A stretch of 64,000 nt of DNA from Bathymodiolus brooksi (Eukaryota > Mollusca > Bivalvia > Mytilida > Modiolidae): the NCBI GenBank assembly GCA_963680875.1, contig OY804586.1, positions 55,896,203 through 55,960,202 of the forward strand. Direction: 5' to 3'. The notes under the pieces are model-generated. The model saw only the letters and a list, made by a program, of their open reading frames with translations. It was not told the origin of the DNA and searched no databases. Made by a program: the position numbers and the translations under genes. Positions 26,701 through 41,700 of the stretch are shown here, piece after piece (the stretch's first letter is position 1; every line of letters starts with the position of its first letter).

Positions 26701-29700
26701 TGTGACTATATTGGTGAGAAACTGTGACACTTGAGAAAATTACTGAATTGTCAAAAACTGCTTTTGCGAAAGCACGTGGTTTTCTATACAACACTATACA
26801 AATCAAAAATTGGTTCCAGCTAGGTGCAATTAATTTTATTACAATTTACAATGGATAAGACTAAAATACGTCAGTAATTTGACACAATCGCATATACACT
26901 GGTCTATCTAAGGAGCTTTTATTATGTAAGGGGTTAAAGTTCATTATAATACTTGTCAGGGGTGTGTTCGACTTGCAATTTGTTTAAGGAAAGGAACAAA
27001 TTTATTTTTTAATGAATAAAAAATATATACCAGCGCATAGTAAAAATATTTTACATTGGCTATTTGGATACTTTGTTTTACATTAACAGAAATGGTTCGT
27101 GCAGAACATCTGCTGTTCTCTGCAACCTACTATATCACAGGGACTCGCAGTTATATTTTCACATCACCAGGTATCTTTTTAACACATACCTGGTGATGTG
27201 AAAATATAACTGGAGCTCCTGTGCCTACCATAGTTTTCTTCTTAATATTCTATAAATAGTTTTAATCACTAAACGTTCGTTCCTGCACTAATTTACTTTC
27301 ATATCATTTACAAATTAAATTGTTGTTGTTTCTTTTTGGCACATTTTTAATCATTTTTAGCTCACCTGCCATCACTTTTCGTCCGTCCGTCAACATTTCA
27401 CATTTTAATCTTCTCCTCAGAAACCACTCGGCCAATTGCAACCAAACTTTGGTGGAATGGTCCTTGGGTGATCCCTTTCCACAAATGTGTCCGGTGATCC
27501 CGACTTCCAACCAAGGTGGCCTCCAAGCTAAAAATAGAAAAAAGGGGGAATGAAATTAAAAAAAATCTTCTCTGAAGAAAATACTGAGCCAATCTCAACC
27601 AAACTTTGCTGAAATGATCCTTGGGTGATCCCCTTCCAAAATTGTGTCCGGCATTTCAGACCTCCGACCAAGATGGCCCCCACAGCCGAACTTAATTTAA
27701 CATAGAACCCCATGGGAAATTCCCATAAAAATCTTCTTGTCTGAAACCATTTGCTCAATAAGAACTAAATTTTGATGAAATAGTCATTGGATGGTTCTCT
27801 TCCAAAAGTGTGTCCGGCGGTTCGGCCCTTCGACCAAGATGGCCCCCACAGCCGAACTTAGCTTAACATAGGACCCTATGGGAAATTCACATAAAAATAT
27901 TCTCCTCAGAAACCACTGGGCCAATTGCAACCAAACTTTGGTGGAATGGTCCTTGGATAACCTCCTTCCAAAATTGTGTCCAGTAATCCCGACTTCCAGC
28001 CAAGCTAAAAATAGAAAAAAGGGGATGAAATTTAAAAGAAATCTTCTCTGAAACTACTGAGCCAATCTCAACCAAACTTTGCAGAAATGATCCTTCGGTG
28101 GTCTCCTTCCAAAATTGGGTCCGGCATTACAGACCTCCGACCAAGATGGCCACCACAGCCGAACTTAATTTAACATAGGACCCTCAGGGGTCCAAATTAG
28201 CGGTCGCCCAGTCGCCCATGGCAACCAAAATGTCACCTGGGCGACTTGAAAACGTAGAAAGATAGCCCAGCTGGCTATTAAAAATTCCAGTAGCCCTGTA
28301 TCCTTAAACTATCGTTTGTCCGTTTGTATCGTGATCGTTTTTCTTTTAACTGTTCAACTGAAATGTTTCTAACTCAAAGGAACATCAGTTATGGCTTTTC
28401 AAACAGGAAAACAGAATGCGTAGTTTATAGAATAATCGTCTGGCTAAGGAGCACTCTAAATTTCGGTAAATTTCCAAAGTTCAAAACATACCAGTGCGGT
28501 CGTAAAGCTTACGGATGAATTCGAGAAAAGGTGATTTTTTTTTAATTTTGTAATTAATTAATTGTTATTGTTTAGATTATAGTATGTCGTTAATATATTA
28601 AAATGTACCAAAACACAGAAATAAATTGAGACAATTCCAGAATTGTTTTTTATCTTTAATCTTTTATCAACATCCGTGTTAAGTTTATCGAAAATTAAAG
28701 TTAGCAGTTAGTGATGTGGAATTATTTATCGGGGGTCAAGCCTCCCAGTGAATCTGAAAAGAAAAAAAGGAAGTTTGAAAGTAACAAAGAGTACTACAAG
28801 GGGTATGATACTCACACAAATTAAGATAATGAGATCATACTACTATTCTGGTAGTTGAATTTTTTTTAAATCAAGAAAAATGTACCAAATGTTTATATAC
28901 CATCGTGTTATCGGTTTTCGCGCTATTATCGATTTTCAGATATAGCGATTAACAGTGTTAACCCTCCATTCATATGACGATTGGAATCTTCAAAGAATGG
29001 CTAGTTAAATATTTCTTTGTGCATAAGATTGTTTTTAAAGCCATTCTTGTATTTTAATATACTCTCGAGTCTCGATTACCTGGCAATTTTTGTTGTCAGT
29101 AAAATGGCGTCATCTGTTTCCGTGGCAAATAAAAACAAGGCCGATATACGGGATGGAAACGAATATAAAATCCGGAAATGGCTAGTTTTAAAATTTCATG
29201 GTTCTGGCCATCTACCAAATCATACTACATCTAAATAAAATAACAAAATGTTTGAAAATGACCACTTTCAAAATTGTGTTTACTTTTGATGTTTTTTTTA
29301 GTGCTGAAACCACAATGCACTGCAAAGTGACATGTATTTTATATAAGAAACAGGCACATTTCAGTCAGCTCTTTTGTTTACAAATACGATAAGTGACCCC
29401 ATGATAGTAACATGACAGGAAGAGCAGGTGTCTGAGAGGCAGACGACATAGTTAAATTTTATATAGCCCTTCTGGATTTTTTTCCACCTACGTTATAAAT
29501 GAAGTACATTTTTGGCATTACAAAAAGTATGGTTCAGTAGGTAGGTTCACTGTTTTTGGTACTTACGTCTTTAAAAGTAAACTTTATCATTTTTTACAGA
29601 TGTCAGCTTTCGTATTGTTTATGTTTCATAAATAGAAACCGGAAGACACGTCAAAAATAATGCGTGCGCTGTGGAAATCGAAAACAAATGACGCACGAAA

Positions 29701-32700
29701 ACACATACGTGACGATATTGGGGAAAATCCGCTTTTTCAACTAGTTTTATTTCTTTCAAAAATGTGTGTAAAATGCAGGATTTGGCTTAAAAAGTAAAAA
29801 AAATTCTTGGGAGGAGAGGGGGAATAACCCCCCTAGTGGCCCTCGTCATTTTCACCTGGGCTACTGCTTTTTAATCTGGGCTAACAGTCACAAAATTTTC
29901 AGTTGGCTATTATGCACAAAAAGTTAATCTGGGACCCTATGGGAAATTCCCATAAAAATCTTCTTGTCTGAAACCATTAAAATTGATACATGTTTAATGA
30001 TAGATTACACATATCAATCAAAACTCAAATTAGTAGCCATTTTCGGTCAAAGTCTGTTTTCTTCCACGGTTAGATTTTTCGCCAGAAGACATTTTCATTA
30101 GCAAACCGATACATACAGAGGTGGAGTTATCTTGATTGACTTGAATTAGAGTGGCCCAGACACAAATTGCATGTGAGCCCCTTTATCCCCGAAATATTTC
30201 GTGAAAACCACTTTTCGGTGTTTTAGATGAATTTTTACTCACATCTGTTCAAGTTTGGTAGAAAAATTCAGATTTAAAAAATCTGACAAAATCGTAGACA
30301 TTGCCCGTTTAACGAATAGTCCATGTACATGTAGTTTTAACCTGTATATAAAGGGCACATTTTCAAATTCCCTTTAGGACCTTTTACATAAAAGTTTGAC
30401 TGAAGTTATTTTAATTTGTGTGGATTTGAAAGCATATTTAAAAAAATAAACTTTTCAAAAGAAACTTAAAAACATAAAATGCAGAAAATATAGTTTTAGT
30501 TTTGTTTTGTAGACCTCCAGCAGAGAATGTCCAGCAGCACCCCCTATGGACCCCTCATGTAAATTCCGACGTATAGCACCAGGATGTCAAACAGATTCAG
30601 ATTGTAAGACTACAGGTACTGATTTTTTATAATTAAGTGTTCATGTAAATCTATATAAAAAAATAAATGCGCTCTTCCTTAAAAGTTGGGCCAATACAAT
30701 TTGAAATACATGTATTTGATTTTCACCAAACCTTAATTATGTCATCAGATCTAATGTTCTATACATGTACCAAATAAGCTCTCTTCCATAACGGCGAAAT
30801 TTTATATTAATAAAAGCACATTTGCCGGTTTCACTCCGCCACATTTTGTGCCTGTCGAGAACTAGAACCTGCATTTCTATCGGCTTATGTGGAGGTATAT
30901 ATTGTGTTGGGAGTTGGGGGGTAGTTGTTCATGTTTAAATTGGCTTTGTTGTTGACCATCACTGTTTTAAGCTTTCTTTTCAAAATTCTACCTTCCAACT
31001 TTATCTCTGAAATTTTAAAATTGTATTCCATTTACACTTACTGCAAGCTAGCGAGTGTTCTCTTAAGCTCACGTATTGAATATTCTAATATATTTCAAAA
31101 TAATAAATGATTGAATCAGACGTCGATTTCTTAAAATAAACTTTATAGGCAAATCAAACTTAAGGCTTATATTTTATGCTTATGTCTTTTTTTATTCTAC
31201 CATTTTAAAGGCTTGACTATTATCTTTTAAATATCACCACCCCCTTACTCCTCCTCCATCCTCCCCACCCCCTAAATATCTGCTGATTGATCCTCAAAAT
31301 AAAATACAGTGAAACTTGTCTACACCGGACCCCGAATAAGCCGGAATCCTGTGTAAACCCATCATAAAATGAAATTCTAAATGTAGGAAATCTTTGTTGA
31401 TTTAACCTGTATAAACCAAACACCTAGGCTACCCATTTCCAACAAAAAACTTGGTCCTAAATAGATTTGGTTTATACCGGTTTCCCCAGCTTAAATTACA
31501 AAAGGGTGCACTCGACTCGCAGCCCAAGTGATCAAGTTTACTAATTGCTCACCCATGGTCTGTGGTTCTCTCTGGGTACTCCGGCTTCTTCCAACATTAA
31601 AACTGGTTGCCATGATATACTGTTTTCCGTAGCTGAATTATTGCTGAAAGTGGTGTTAAAACACAAAACATTCAATCAATCAAAATCATTTAGACTGGCT
31701 TCACTATATAAACATAACATATGTCTTTGTTTTTTTAACAGGAACAAAGTGCTGTGTCAGCGATTGCGGTGTCTTGCAGTGTGTCAATTCAGTAGCTTCG
31801 GTATGTATATTCATCTGACATGTCAGGGACCTAATTCTGAGGGTAAACATGTGATAATGTATGTTGAGAGCTTTAAAACTGATGCAATTGTTTTTATTGG
31901 TAAAGTCATCAATGAATTTAACATTGCACTGACTGTTAATTTTCAGTATGAGAGTCGGTCCCCTGATAATGGGAATGTCACTCTCTGAGATCAAAGGAAA
32001 AATGTCCAATTACATGTACTGCAAAGTTGAATATCGTAGTTTCAGCGACAAAGAATTTTATTTAGAAAAATCTAGATATTCGAGTTATCAGAGGGGCCAA
32101 TAGTAGACAAAAATTGTCCAAACTTTTTGTTACAGACAGATCATTTGAACTTTATTTATATTTTAGGGGCCAAGAAAAGATTGTCCCGTTCTTCCTTCAC
32201 CACAACCACAATGTTTTTGGTTTAACCAACAGTGTAAATCAGACAAAGATTGTTCCAATGGTGAGAAAAAATGTTTCATTTCCCTAAAATCACTCAAATG
32301 CACAGTCAGCAGTTTTTCAGTCACAGATGCTTTGGAGATATTTTTTTTCATGTAAGGTAACAGGAAAAGGCAGCTCCATTTTCGTTACAGGCAGTGCCGG
32401 ATATAGATAAAGAGAGGCACTAGGCTATTCCACTTGTGAGGGCCCTCCCAATTCCCCACCTTCACGACTAGAGGAAAATGGAAGTGTGTTTAATCAATTT
32501 CAATAAAGGCGAAGATGCATGAGGGGTGTTTAAAATTCTGCAATATTCCGAAATGGAGTGCAACTCTGCAAGGAAAATTACTGAAGGGTTGTTTAGAACA
32601 GCATATGTTGGAAAGTCCAATAACAGTGTTAAAGATATTATACACCTTGGCCTCCCTCAATTTGTAGGCCCTAGGCTTCAGCCTATCAAGCCTATGGGTA

Positions 32701-35700
32701 AATCCGGCAGTGGTTAAAGGCCTGGATGGCTCAATGAGTTAGGTTGTTGGATTACCTAACAATTCATACAAGCCTATCACCAATATGGCGTGGGTTCATG
32801 CCCGGCTTTGTAAATTACAAAAAAGGGTGCACTCGACTCACAGCCACAAGTGATAAAGTTGACCAGTTGCTTGTCCATGGTCAGAGGTTCTCTCCGTGTA
32901 CTCCGGCTTCTTCCACCACAAAAACTGGTCACAATGATATTGCTGAAAGTGGCATTAAACACAATAAAATCAAATCAAATTAGTCAAAATGAGGTCTTTT
33001 TTACATCAACAAACCACATCGGTGATGTAATATTGGTATTTGTTCCTTCTCCACTTAGTATGCAGCAATAAGGAGAAAGAGCAATGACTGGTTGGCTCGG
33101 AATCAGGATAATGTGTCTGAGTGCAGCAACATGTCTACCTGCCGACTATTGTTTCAGTGAGCTAGCAAGCACTATAAAAACCAATTAAGTGAGTTGGTCT
33201 AATACAAAGTGAACATCATCATCTCATTGAATATAGCTTGTTCTCGCCATGTTATGGCTAAAAATATTAAACATTAAAGGCTTTAAACAATACTCACCCT
33301 CTAAAAATATGGTTTGGTGGTTTGGTTTATGGTGTTTAACGCACTTTAAACAATATTTCAGTTATATCGTGGGGGTAAATATGGGTAATAACAAAATTAC
33401 CGAACTCCGAGCAATCTTCCAAAGGGAAAGGCAAAACTCATAATTAAACAATCAGACAAAATCAGTCAACAATAAATTTTATTGGTTGAGGAAATCAGAA
33501 TTATCCAGAGAAAACCACCGACCTGTCGCAAGTCACTGACAAACATTATCACATTTGTTGTATTGAATACACCTCGCCTGTGCGGGGTTCAAACTCATAA
33601 CATCAGTGGTGATAGGCACTGATGTAGTTATAAATACTAATAATATGAGGTCGCTTGTATATCAGACATTTTAATCAAACACGATTCGCCAATGAATAGT
33701 TTATGGTTACATTTTAACATTTATTTTAATGCACAGTTAAGTTCCAGTTAATGTTGAAGTCAATGCTCTTTTATAGGACAAATTTGCTGTGGAGCTCCAT
33801 GTGGAACGGCATGTACTGACCCAGTTACTTCCCCTGTAAGTATAATTAGTAACTGAACATGAGTTTAATTTGTGTGTCCATGAATTTCATTTATGTTAAC
33901 ATCAAATTGCATGTGTCGACCCTATTAGATACTATAATTATATGTATTATAGTATCTAATAGGGTCGACACATGCAATTTGATGTTAGCATAAGATTGTA
34001 TGAATATTGACACGAACAGTTAAAATTAGGAAAAAGAGATGAAATAATAAAGAAATAAAGAAATTTTATTGAAAATAAATTTGTAAACTGAAAGTTAGAA
34101 AAAGGGGGGTGGTCCGTGCCACAAGCACCTGTGGTCTATGACTGGCAGTTTGTATTTTTATGTTATAGTCATGGTTAAGTGTGACAATTTGTATATTACA
34201 GCCGTCAATTAATAGATTTTATAGTCATGGTCAAGTGGGACAGTTTATATGTTGCTATATACTCATGATCAAGTTTGACATCGTGTATGTAATAGTATGA
34301 TCAAGCAAGACAGATTGTAGCTTACACTTTCTGCACTAAGACAACAGTATTTGACAAACACGACCAGTATATCTATTTGTTTTAATTAATCTTTTCTTTA
34401 TGTAGATGTGTTCTTAAGTCTAAAGATTTATAGGGTTGGTTCAGTTATATCGTGGCGGTCAGTTTTATTGGTGGAGGAAACAGGAGCACCTGGAGAAAAC
34501 CACTGACCTACCACAAGTAACTAACATGCTTTATCACATAATGTTGTATCGAGTACACCACCCCTGAGCAGGATTCAAACTCACAACATTAGTAGTGATA
34601 TCATCTGATTGCATAGCCATAGGTAGTTGTAAATCCAACTACCATAATATTATGACCGTGACGACCCCCAAAGATTTATACCAATACATTGTCTTAATAA
34701 CCAAGAGAGTTAAGAAATAGTTTTTTGAAGTTAGGCGCTTGGGGTTTTCTGTCATGACTGAATGGGATTTTTGAAATTATCATTAAACTTGCGTTAATGT
34801 CAATCATTCATTTTCTGCTCTGCATTATTTGGTACTTTCAAACCTGTATTAAGAGGTCACCTTAGGGACAAAGAAAATTTGGTCTTTTAAGACAGGTAAC
34901 ATCTTAAAAGAGGTTCAATTCACATGAAATTTTCTATGACAGGACAAGAAAAAAGTGACATTTTAATGTAGGTGACTGCTTAATATGGAATGACCACATG
35001 GCCATGTTTGACTGTATTAATTAGAATTAATCTGAATTCATATTTGAGCTATATATATAAATTCTTTAAGTATATGATTTGCCGTTTTATTTTCTCTCAG
35101 ACTTTGAAACCAAGACCAGGCGTTTGCCCAGCGATTAGAAAAGTTTCAAAAGACTTTTGTGCTCGTGCATTTGTAGTATCTGACTGCAAAGGGAAAGACT
35201 CTGATTGTCCAAAAGGTATACCATTACAGAGGACACAGCGTGTTTTTTTTTACATTTCCCACTATTCCGTCACGGAAATTAATCCTTTCCACGATGGCTC
35301 TGTCGCGGAAAACACGACGGAACAGGTAAACTGATATTTTTCATTCGCAGTGGTATCATTGTGGAAAGGATTAACTCTTATTACATATATAGGTCGAAAT
35401 TATAGGAAGGAAAGTAAATCCAGATATTGTACTGCACAATTGAATGAAATCCACAGGAAGCAAGATTTCGCACAAAAAACGGAAGTTGTGTTATAATTTC
35501 ACTATTTTGTCTTGACTATTTCGAAGTTACTTATATAATATATGTTATACTGGTATTTAGCACACATACCATGTATCACACAGCTTCTTTTTCGTTTTAT
35601 GTTTATTTTTTAAATAAAGTGAACTCAAAGATCATATTAAGCAACAAATATTATTTCTATTAAGAAAAGGTTGTGTTAGATGTTCTGAATGTGCTAGCAA

Positions 35701-38700
35701 GGTTGAAATATTGTCGCAACGTTGTCTCCACGTTGAACTACATTGTGCGCCTGCCTGGATCGTGGCAGTCAGTTTTATTGGTATAGGAAACCAAAGTATC
35801 TGTCAAAAATCACTACAGTTCACATACATTTGTGCCGAGTACACCTCATCACCAGTCTGAATCAAGCTCAACACTATTAGATGTGATTGGATTCCTTGGT
35901 AGATGGAAATACAACTACATGTACCATATGATCACGACCTGGGAGAAAAGGGTGATCTACTTCAAGTGTTCTAATGTAATCTATGGAAATATTTCTTTTG
36001 ATAAAAATATACCAGTCAGATGAAAACTACTATGACTTTTGCATTATGCAACATTATTTTTTTCTTATTTTAAGAAGAGCAGTGACAGATACAAAAATGA
36101 AATCTACGGAAGTATTTCTATGACTTTCGAATAGCGCAGCATTATTTTTTTTTTGTACCGGGGTAATTAGTAATTAAAATTTTTTTTTTATAAAGGGCCG
36201 TGACAGATACAAAGAAACCTTGAATATAAAATTTTACACAAACAAAAGATATTAGGTTCTCTAAACAGCATTTTACCTAACATGATAGGTGCCACATGTG
36301 GAACAGGAACTGCTTATCCTTCCGGGGCACCTGAGTTTACCTGCGGTTTGTAGTGTGGTTTGAGTTGCTCGATCTTAGTATTCTGTATAATGATTTGGAC
36401 ATTGCATTGTCTGTCATGGCTTCTGATTAACATAAAATGGAAGTTACAATGTTGTTTTAAATTATCGTCTGAATCTGTTCTAATTTTCTTTACAGCCGGA
36501 CAAAAATGTTGCCCTGGTCTGTGTGGGTCTCTAAGATGTCGAGATCCTATAACGGTATGTTACATTACGTTCTTTTTTTTTAACTGCACAAAATGAAAAA
36601 AAAATGAAAGGTAGATATCAAATATTGTTTGCACGGTGTGTTTCTGGAATAACCATCAGGTACACTTAAGCCCCTGTTACACGGTATAAAGCAAGTATCA
36701 TGATACTTGTATCATAAACCAAAAAATACATTGTAAACAGTGCTATTACTCTGTATCATGCAACTTTTAGAAGTTGCATGATACACACTTTGGGATATAT
36801 AGAACATGTTCTATTCTGTACAGCTAGGATCACGATACATTTTATCTCTGGCCAATCAGAGATCTTGGTTTGAGGTCAGGAGGTTACAACATCATCAACA
36901 AATAAAATCACATGGTCAGCACATGGTAAATAAAACATGGCTGGAAAGGGAAAGAAAGTAGTGATGTTATTTGGTCAAAGGAACAGATAGAAAATCTCCT
37001 CCATTTGTATGAACAGGTTCCCTCTGTATTGCTGAATTCCAGCAGGAATTAGCAAAATACAAACAGGGATGATAATGTCTTCATTGTCAGGATTCTCCAT
37101 TTTGGTTGGAACAATTTGTAGACAAGCTCTACATGAAACATGCTACTTGATTTAGTGTGTAAACTGACAAGGATTGTGATACAACAAGTTGCATGATACA
37201 AGTATCACGATACTTGCTTTACCGTGTAACAGGGCCTTTACGGCCAAAAGATTGGAAGCCAAATAATTTAATAACCATCAGGAGCAAGAAAACCAAAGGG
37301 TCTAAATAGAATAGCAAAAATCAGCTAAGATCACCTATACCTGAGAGAGGGGAACCTTGGTTTTAATAATATTTATTTAGGAACTGTAAATTTCGATAAT
37401 AATATAGCTTTTAAACCATGTCAGTGTCGAATCACTAACTAGTGGGCGGACGATGCCCTAGGGGACTAATAGTCCACCAGCAACAGAGGTGTTGACACAA
37501 CATTAGATTAAATCCTCGTATTTTGATATCATAATCGTCTGTTGAAATTGTAATTACTGGATGATTTTGTTGCATGTTAGAACAACCTGTATTGCCATGT
37601 TAACCATGTTCACTTTTTTAAATTATTACTGTAACGCTACACACTCTAGACCCAGTTACCGCATCGATGGTGTAACGGTTAGCATGCTCACCTCAAGTGC
37701 AGTAAATCACGGGCTCGAGACGGGTCAAACCAAACACTATACAATTGGTATTTATGGCTTCTCCGCTAAGCATCCAGCATTAAGGAGAAAGAGCAAAGAC
37801 TAGTTGGCTTGGTATCAGAATAATATGTCAGAGTGGAGCAACATGTCTACCCGAGAACTGTTATTTCAGTGAGCTAGCACTATAAAAATCCAACTTGGCG
37901 TGTTGGTCTCGCCATGATATAGCTGAAAAATTCCTGAATTGGCGTTAAACAACAATCACACACTCACTCTAGTTCCATTCATTTTTTTAATTTTTTTTAT
38001 CTCGTTCAGAATATGCCTTGAACATTTGCCACTGGAAGTTGAGCAATCAATCAAGTTGATAGAAAATAGCTTTCCGTATATTGTATAATGAACGCTGGAT
38101 CATAAATCGTACCTCTTAAGTCGATCAAAAAATGTTTGACAATCTCAATGTTTATCTATTTACAGGAAGATAGACACGGATATGTCCACCATAAATGTTT
38201 GACAATCTCAATGTTTATCTATTTACAGGGAGATAGACACGGATATGTCCACCATAAATGTTTGACAATCTCAATGTTTATCTATTTACAGGGAGATAGA
38301 CACGGATATGTCCACCATAAATGTTTGACAATCTCAATGTTTATCTATTTACAGGGAGATAGACACGGATATGTCCACCATAAATGTTTGACAATCTCAA
38401 TGTTTATCTATTTACAGGGAGATAGACCCGGATGTCCACCATTTAATCCTCACCTTCGCTGTATCATCTTCAATCTCAATGTTTATCTATTTACAGGGAG
38501 ATAGACCCGGATGTCCACCATTTAATCCTCACCTTCGCTGTGTCATCTTCAATCAACAATGTAATGCTGACAGAGACTGTGATGACGGTCAGTGTAATGT
38601 ATTTAAAGGTCACATTGTTATAATTCTGAGAAACTGTGACAAAGGTCGTATAGTGTTTAAAGGTCACATTAGTACAGTCAAACTTGATTTAAGCAGCCAC

Positions 38701-41700
38701 TTAAAAACTGGCTGCTAAATAAAGGTGACCTGTAATTCAATAGGTTCACAATTTTTTGGGTCAATTTACCATGGGGTTCAAAATACCATATGACACCGGA
38801 ATTAAAACTGTTTTGTCCCTGCCATGGGTACTCATCAGGTGGCTTTACATATATATATACATGTACATGTGTATGTATATATATATAATATATAGGCTGC
38901 CCATTATCTGTGCAACATCTCGAGAACTTTTCCCAACGTCATGTAGTTTGATGGCTTCAACTCTTTCGGATAACGTTAACACCTTGCGTGACATTTTTAT
39001 GACTGACAAAACAATGTCGTTTTTCTTTATTTAAAGACTTAAATTTTACTCACATGTTGTGAACTTACCTGTTACACCTGTTCTGGACATCTTAATTAAA
39101 TTAATCAACTTTAATTTAAACTTAATCATCGTTGATTGCCAAGTTCTAGCCTGGGGTTATTCTGTTGACATGTAAACTACAACAGGGGAGATAATTTGCC
39201 ACATGATCAAATAAGATGTCACATGACTGAAGTAAAAATTAATACTGTGTTAATCACGAAAGGTATCCGCAAGCGACAAAACAAATATATTTGTGACCGT
39301 TAAAATAGGTATTTTAACATTATTGGGACAAATTTTTTCTGTTCGTTGGCCGTGTAAAGGAAGTGACCGTTAATTTAAGTTAATTTATTACATAAAAATC
39401 CATGGGAGGACCTGGCAGTGTCCAGAAAAGAGAGGTGACCGTTTATTTCAAGTGACCATTAGGGCAAGTTTGACTATAATTATGATCCTATTTGTCATGG
39501 CCGTGATCGTATGGTAGTTGGATTTACAACTACCTATGCAATCAGTCCCTATCACCACTGATGTTGTGAGGTGTACAACAAACATTATGTGATAAAGTTT
39601 GTTGGTGACATGCGACAGGTCTGTGGTTTTCTCCGAGTCCTCCAGTTTCCTCCACCAATAAAACTGACCGCCATGACATAACTGAAATATTGTTGAAAGT
39701 AGCGTTAAAACACCATCCAACAAACAAACAAACAAATACAATTTTATTTGCAAGCGTCAGTTTAGTATATTTTGATTGGGTAGTAGTATTGTGTGTATCT
39801 TTCGACGAGTTTACACGTTAATAATTCTTATAGCTGGAACTACTTTCGTATCCAATGTAAACAAGTTGACTACAGCCTGACGTCTCATCAGGGGTGCATT
39901 TTATTTACAAAATCATGCTTCAGATTTTTTTGAAAATCAGAAACATGTTTTATGTGAAATAAAAACTTTGTGATTTACTTTAAATGATTTCAAAGATGGC
40001 TTCTATAGAGAATAAATATTTCAAATTGGATCATGCTCGATCTTCGATTTGCTTGATTCAAGATCATGATTTTGACATTAATTATAAAACGCGGAATCGG
40101 AATCCGGATTCTGAAACACGATTCAGATTTCGAATTAAAAAATGCGCCCCTGTTTATATTTACACATTTAAGCATAAAATTATTTAAAAGTTTATTTTTC
40201 TTTCTTTTTTAAACCCTCTAACCTCACCCAATCAGGGCCACCATTCCCTGTAATATATCCTTTCATTTGATTGATTTATTGTGGCTAATGCCACTTTCAG
40301 CAATATTTCAGCTATATCATGGCGACCAGTTTTAGTGGTGGAAGAAGCCGGAGTACACGGAGAGAACCACAGACCATGGGCAAGCAACTAGTAAACTTTA
40401 TCACTTGTGCCTGTGAGTCGAGTGCACCCTTTTTTCTAATTTACAAAGACAGGTGCGAACCCACGCCGTATTGATGATAGGCGTATATGAGTTGTTAGGT
40501 AATCCAACTACCTAATTCATTGAGCCACCTGGGCCCTCCGTAATATATACATGTATCATATAAGTATAAAATGTTAATTAGAACAGAGGCTAATGAACAC
40601 AAAGATAGCTGATCAAATTTTAAAACTATGCCACACCTTTTTGTCCATCTTCATAAAGAGATAATTGTATTTTTAACAGGGAAGTTGTGCTGTTTCCAAC
40701 GTGCATGTGGAACATCTTGTCAGAAGAAAGTAAAACCAACTCCAGTAAGTATTAGTGAAATAACCATCAATAAAAGTTACAGTCAAAGTCAATTTTGACA
40801 GTGTGTATGTTATAGTCATGGTCAAACATGACTTTTTGTAGCTTACAATGTCAGCATTAAAACTCCAGTTACAGTCAAAGTCAATTTTGACAGTGAGTAT
40901 GTAATAGTCATGGTCAAACATGACTGTTTGTAGCTTACAATGTCAGCATTAAAAAATCCACTGTTACAGTCAAAGTCAATTTTGACAGTGAGTATGTTAT
41001 AGTCATGGTCAAACATGACTGTTTGTAGCTTACAATGTCAGCATTAAAACTTCACTGTTACAGTCAAAGTCAATTTTGAGAGTGAGTATGTTATAGTCAT
41101 GGTCAAACATGACTGTTTGTAGATTACAATGTCAGCATTAAAACTCCACTGTTACAGTCAAAGTCAATTTTGAGAGTGAGTATGTTATAGTCATGGTCAA
41201 ACATGACTGTTTGTAGATTACAATGTCAGCATTAAAACTCCACTGTTACAGTCAAAGTCAATTTTGACAGTGAGTATGTAATAGTCATGGTCAAACATGA
41301 CTGTTTGTAGCTTACAATGTCACCATTAAAACTCCACTGTTACAGTCAAAGTCAATTTTGACAGTGAGTATGTAATAGTCATGGTCAAACATGACTGTTT
41401 GTAGATTACAATGTCAGCATTAAAACTCCACTGTTACAGTCAAAGTCAATTTTGACAGTGGGTATGTAATAGTCATGGTCAAACATGACTGTTTGTAGCT
41501 TACAATGTCAGCATTAAAACTCCACTGTTACAGTCAAAGTCAATTTTGACAGTGAGTATGTTATAGTCATGGTCAAACATGACTGTTTGTAGATTACAAT
41601 GTCAGCATTAAAACTCCACTGTTACAGTCAAAATCAATTTTGACAGTGAGTATGTCATAGTCATGGTCAAACATGACTGTTTGTAGCTTACAATGTCAGC

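Noticed and set aside
6811..30512. Additional coding exons in the 23.7-kb intron 1
   Set aside because: I looked for cysteine-rich or splice-bounded open stretches and found none convincing. Small unrelated exons could still be missed by eye.
38136..38718. 122-codon and 79-codon ORFs as separate small proteins
   Set aside because: They are read-through of the repeated 3' splice-site units into exon 8. The real product uses the last acceptor.
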